Part shown: positions 61,719 through 64,000 of the stretch, one piece after another
How positions within the stretch are numbered: the first letter of the stretch is position 1
Layout of the letters: each line of letters opens with the position of its first letter
DNA from: an uncultured Tessaracoccus sp.
GTDB taxonomy: Bacteria > Actinomycetota > Actinomycetes > Propionibacteriales > Propionibacteriaceae
Assembly: GCF_947255005.1 (NCBI RefSeq)
Contig: NZ_CAMYFI010000005.1
Location: 11,133-75,132 of the forward strand
Direction: 5' to 3'
DNA length: 64,000 nt
Position numbers and translations under genes: made by a program
Notes under the pieces: model-generated
The model's input: only the letters and a program-made list of their open reading frames with translations
Told to the model about the DNA's origin: nothing
The model's database searches: none

Positions 61719-62204
61719 ATGACTTTTTCTATCGGTGAAACGGTGGTCTACCCCAATCACGGGACGGCCGTCATCGAAGATATCGAAAACCGCACTATCA
61801 AGGGCGAAGACCGCATGTATCTCGTCCTTCGCATCATCGGACAAAACGATCTGGTGGTTCGTGTCCCGGCATGCAACCTCGATCTCGTGGGCGTCCGCGA
61901 TGTCGTCGATGAAGAGGGGCTCGAGAAGGTGTTCAACGTCCTGCGCGATAAGAACACCGAGGAGCCGTCGAACTGGTCCCGTCGTTTCAAGGCAAACATG
62001 GAGAAGCTGCACTCCGGCAACATTTTGAAGGTTGCCGAGGTTGTACGCGACCTGTGGCGCCGCGACCAGGGCAAGGGCCTGTCGGCTGGCGAGAAGCGGA
62101 TGCTCACCAAGGCACGCACTATTCTTGTCGAAGAGGTCGCCGTCGCGAACAAGCTGGATAACGAGAAGGCTGAAGCCCGACTGGATGAGATTCTCGCCTC
62201 CTGA
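61719..62204 (+). CDS. carD: CarD family RNA-polymerase-binding regulator
   Basis: 161-residue global regulator. The Tudor-like polymerase-interaction domain is MTFSIGETVVYPNHGTAVIEDIE (to about residue 55), followed by the helical DNA-binding domain with the conserved tryptophan in EEPSNWSRRFKANMEKL and AEVVRDLWRRDQGKGLSAGEKRML. CarD stabilises open promoter complexes and is essential in mycobacteria. It is cotranscribed with ispD, which begins one base after its stop; this gene order (carD-ispD-ispF) is conserved in actinobacteria. Confidence 0.97.
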   Translation: MTFSIGETVVYPNHGTAVIEDIENRTIKGEDRMYLVLRIIGQNDLVVRVPACNLDLVGVRDVVDEEGLEKVFNVLRDKNTEEPSNWSRRFKANMEKLHSGNILKVAEVVRDLWRRDQGKGLSAGEKRMLTKARTILVEEVAVANKLDNEKAEARLDEILAS

Positions 62205-62205
62205 G

Positions 62206-62889
62206 ATGACCAACCGCAGCATGCAACCGGTCGCCGCCATCGTGGTGGCGGCCGGTTCTGGTTCCAGGCTCAGACGCGAGCTGCCGAAGGCGCTCGTTGA
62301 TGTCGGCGGGGTACCGATGGTGCGACGATCCGTCGACGTCCTGCGTAGCGCGGGCGTGGGGCAGATCGTCGTCGTGGCCCATCCGGGCCACCCCGACCAA
62401 TTCCGCGCCGCCCTGTTAGGGCTCACCGAACTCACCATCGTCTCTGGCGGCGCCGAGCGCCCGGAATCGGTGCGCAAGGGCCTCGACGAGGTGGACGCCC
62501 CCGTCGTGTTGGTGCACGACGCGGCCCGCCCGCTCGTTCCGGTTCGCGTTGTGAACACAGTGATGCAGGCGCTCGCCTCGGGAGCGCAGGCAGTGATCCC
62601 CGTCGTGCCGGTCATCGACTCAATGAGGCGCGTGGAGGGTGAAGGCAGCGCCGTCGTTGATCGCGCGGCGCTCAGGGCCGTGCAAACCCCGCAAGGGTTC
62701 GTTGCCGACGTGCTGCGCGCCGGGCATCGCCACGTTCAGCAGCACGGCATCGCGGTGACCGACGACGCGTCAGCTTGTGAGCTCATCGGTGCGCCGATTA
62801 CCTTCGTCGAAGGAGATCGCGAGGCGATGAAAATCACCGAGCCGCTTGACCTCGTGCTGGCCGAGGCGATGTGGCGAGCGAGGAGCTGA
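62206..62889 (+). CDS. ispD: 2-C-methyl-D-erythritol 4-phosphate cytidylyltransferase
   Basis: 227-residue enzyme of the MEP isoprenoid route that joins CTP and methylerythritol phosphate. Landmarks: AAIVVAAGSGSRLRRELPKALVDVGG, the CTP loop; VVLVHDAARPLVP; and VQTPQGFVADVL, TDDASACELIG and VEGDREAMKITEPLDL. It starts one base after carD stops and is followed two bases later by ispF. Confidence 0.96.
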   Translation: MTNRSMQPVAAIVVAAGSGSRLRRELPKALVDVGGVPMVRRSVDVLRSAGVGQIVVVAHPGHPDQFRAALLGLTELTIVSGGAERPESVRKGLDEVDAPVVLVHDAARPLVPVRVVNTVMQALASGAQAVIPVVPVIDSMRRVEGEGSAVVDRAALRAVQTPQGFVADVLRAGHRHVQQHGIAVTDDASACELIGAPITFVEGDREAMKITEPLDLVLAEAMWRARS

Positions 62890-62891
62890 CC

Positions 62892-63374
62892 ATGCTGGTA
62901 GGTATTGGCACCGACGTGCACAGGCTCGTCGAGGGTGCGACGATGCGGCTGGCCGGCCTCACCTTTCCCGACGAACCGTGCGGCCTCGAGGGACACTCCG
63001 ATGGCGATGCCGCCGCGCATGCCATCTGCGATGCCCTATTTTCCGCCACCGGGCTCGGCGACATGGGCAGCAACTTCGGTACGAGCGAGCCACAGTGGGC
63101 GGGCGCGAGCGGCGTCGAGTTTCTTTCTGAGGCGGCTAGGCGTGTGCGTGAGGCGGGTTATGAGATCGTTAACGTCGCGGTGCAGGTGATTGGCAATCGC
63201 CCGAAAATGGCGGGGCGGCGGCAGGAAGCGCAAGAGGTCATGGGTGCTGCGCTGGGTGGCAGGGTGACGGTCACGGCCACCACGACGGATGGTCTTGGCC
63301 TCACAGGGCGTGGCGAAGGCGTGGCTGCAGTGGCCGTCGCGTCGGTTAGGCTGGCTAGTACCACGACGCCTTGA
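62892..63374 (+). CDS. ispF: 2-C-methyl-D-erythritol 2,4-cyclodiphosphate synthase
   Basis: 160-residue MEP-pathway enzyme that closes the cyclodiphosphate ring. Zinc ligands D8 and H10 are in GIGTDVHRL; the SDGDAAAHAICDAL segment holds the third ligand, and GRVTVTATTTDGLGLTGRGEG ends the active site. Length is typical. GAGGAG lies just before the ATG at 62892; an in-frame ATG at 62871 would overlap ispD. Confidence 0.97.
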   Translation: MLVGIGTDVHRLVEGATMRLAGLTFPDEPCGLEGHSDGDAAAHAICDALFSATGLGDMGSNFGTSEPQWAGASGVEFLSEAARRVREAGYEIVNVAVQVIGNRPKMAGRRQEAQEVMGAALGGRVTVTATTTDGLGLTGRGEGVAAVAVASVRLASTTTP

Positions 63375-63412
63375 CGCGCCCCGTCACTGGCTACGAAGGT
63401 AGGAGGCCTACG

Positions 63413-63769
63413 ATGTCTGGACCTGCACAACCGGGACCACCCGGCTTCGCCGGATTCCCCAATGCACCTCGGCCCAACCGCACCCCGTACCTTGTCGTGA
63501 TCGCTGTGCTTGCCGTCGCTCTCATCGGGCTGCTGATCTGGGCCTTCATGCCCACCGACGGCGGCCCCTCGCCCGAGCCTTCTGCTGAACCGACGCCATC
63601 GGCGACTGAGCCGCCGGAACCGGAACCTGAGCCCGAACCAAGTGAAGCTCCTAGCACCGACATGCCCGCGACGGAGGAACCACCGACGGGCGACCCGAGC
63701 GCGCCTGGCCAAATCAGCGACGGGTACGCCGTTTTGCGCGAGATACTGCCGGAGAAACTGGAGGGCTGA
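63413..63769 (+). CDS. Proline-rich single-pass membrane protein, possibly truncated
   Basis: 118-residue protein starting behind AGGAGG. A Pro-rich cytoplasmic tail is followed by one membrane helix (PYLVVIAVLAVALIGLLIW, about 25-43), then an acidic Pro/Glu-rich spacer that ends ISDGYAVLREILPEKLEG. No folded domain follows in this frame. In another frame the sequence stays open from before the stop to the window end and reads like an extracellular domain, so a frameshift is possible. Unknown function. Confidence 0.7.
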   Translation: MSGPAQPGPPGFAGFPNAPRPNRTPYLVVIAVLAVALIGLLIWAFMPTDGGPSPEPSAEPTPSATEPPEPEPEPEPSEAPSTDMPATEEPPTGDPSAPGQISDGYAVLREILPEKLEG

Positions 63770-63788
63770 GGGCTGCAGTTTGCAAGAA

Positions 63789-64000
63789 GTGGGTGGGCAA
63801 TTGCAGCCTGTGTACAGAGATGGCCGGAGGCGGATCAGCTTTGTACCTGTCGGTGCGTATAGGAGCCCGGAGGAGATGGGTGAGGGTCAACAAGATCTGC
63901 AGCAGTTCGACGGTGGGGCGTGCTATCTGAATCCGGACTCGACGGAAGAAACGAGAGTGATCACGTGTGCTATCGCACCGAAGGCGGCGCAGGGGGAAGT
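63789..64000 (+). CDS. Open frame running off the window end
   Basis: The frame of GTG 63789 is open to the last base. It reads VGGQLQPVYRDGRRRISFVP, then MGEGQQDLQQFDGGACYLNP and TRVITCAIAPKAAQGE. The pattern FDGGACY...VITCAIAPKAAQ is like small extracellular domains that follow a membrane anchor in actinobacteria (DLxxGxC...VxC). It may be a separate gene (ATG 63876 with AGGAGG-like site) or the continuation of the gene at 63413 after a frameshift. Low confidence. Confidence 0.35.
   Translation, partial: MGGQLQPVYRDGRRRISFVPVGAYRSPEEMGEGQQDLQQFDGGACYLNPDSTEETRVITCAIAPKAAQGE

Overview
The window looks like ordinary chromosomal DNA of a high-GC Gram-positive actinobacterium of the Propionibacteriaceae. 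The strongest evidence is a complete methylmalonyl-CoA carboxyltransferase (transcarboxylase) operon (5S, 12S, a small 86-residue protein and 1.3S biotin carrier, 50829-54550) together with a full-length pyruvate carboxylase (26568-29963). These are the carbon-shuttling enzymes of propionic fermentation (Wood-Werkman cycle). DUF3263, DUF3027, CarD, SenX3-RegX3, a DtxR/IdeR regulator, CIRCE-controlled groEL, LpqH-type lipoprotein and WXG-type proteins all fit Actinobacteria. The genus cannot be fixed from sequence reading alone.

Layout. 1-8.0 kb: a membrane protein cut by the window edge, a phosphatidylcholine-synthase-like enzyme, treZ and treY (trehalose from maltooligosaccharides) with a VapBC-type toxin-antitoxin remnant between them, and a divergent DUF4091 protein. 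8-10.7 kb: a decayed toxin gene with its HTH partner, tRNA-Thr, manA, DUF3263 and a small protein with an HExxH-like motif. 10.7-14 kb: a three-gene operon of YbaB/EspL-like and WXG-like type VII secretion proteins without the secretion core. 14-17.2 kb: groEL, cutC, a Nudix enzyme. 17.2-21.5 kb: a repeat-rich accessory stretch with a TPR protein between 0.2-kb direct repeats, a frameshifted proline-rich membrane protein, a Doc toxin with RHH antitoxin, and a palindrome. 21.5-30 kb: nagB, a cold-shock protein, DUF3027, an LpqH-like lipoprotein, a purine permease, a GyrI-like protein and pyc. 30-38.6 kb: a lipoprotein pair, a TRAP transporter and a PadR-controlled ABC/FtsX efflux operon. 38.7-50.6 kb: secreted proteins including an ExeM/NucH nuclease, serC, nagA, dtxR, a methyltransferase, thioredoxin behind a SigR-type promoter, a GH31 glycosidase and alanine dehydrogenase. 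50.8-54.6 kb: transcarboxylase. 54.7-64 kb: an AI-2E-type permease, SDR, gpmA, phoU opposite senX3-regX3, a lipoprotein, carD-ispD-ispF and a truncated-looking membrane protein.

Working together: Pyc and the transcarboxylase feed oxaloacetate into propionate formation. nagA and nagB, 22 kb apart, convert GlcNAc-6-P to fructose-6-P. treY and treZ make trehalose. phoU/senX3/regX3 share one intergenic region with PHO-box-like repeats.

The least explained feature is a set of intergenic palindromes of rigid design. Four copies of exactly 74 nt have identical 16-nt arms (one changed base) around a 42-nt polar loop with a conserved core, placed in two oppositely oriented pairs. Two copies of exactly 83 nt and a single 79-nt palindrome have the same arm-loop-arm plan but unrelated arms. 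A separate dispersed hairpin repeat (consensus around TTTCGATACG...CTACTCAACC) fills many gaps.
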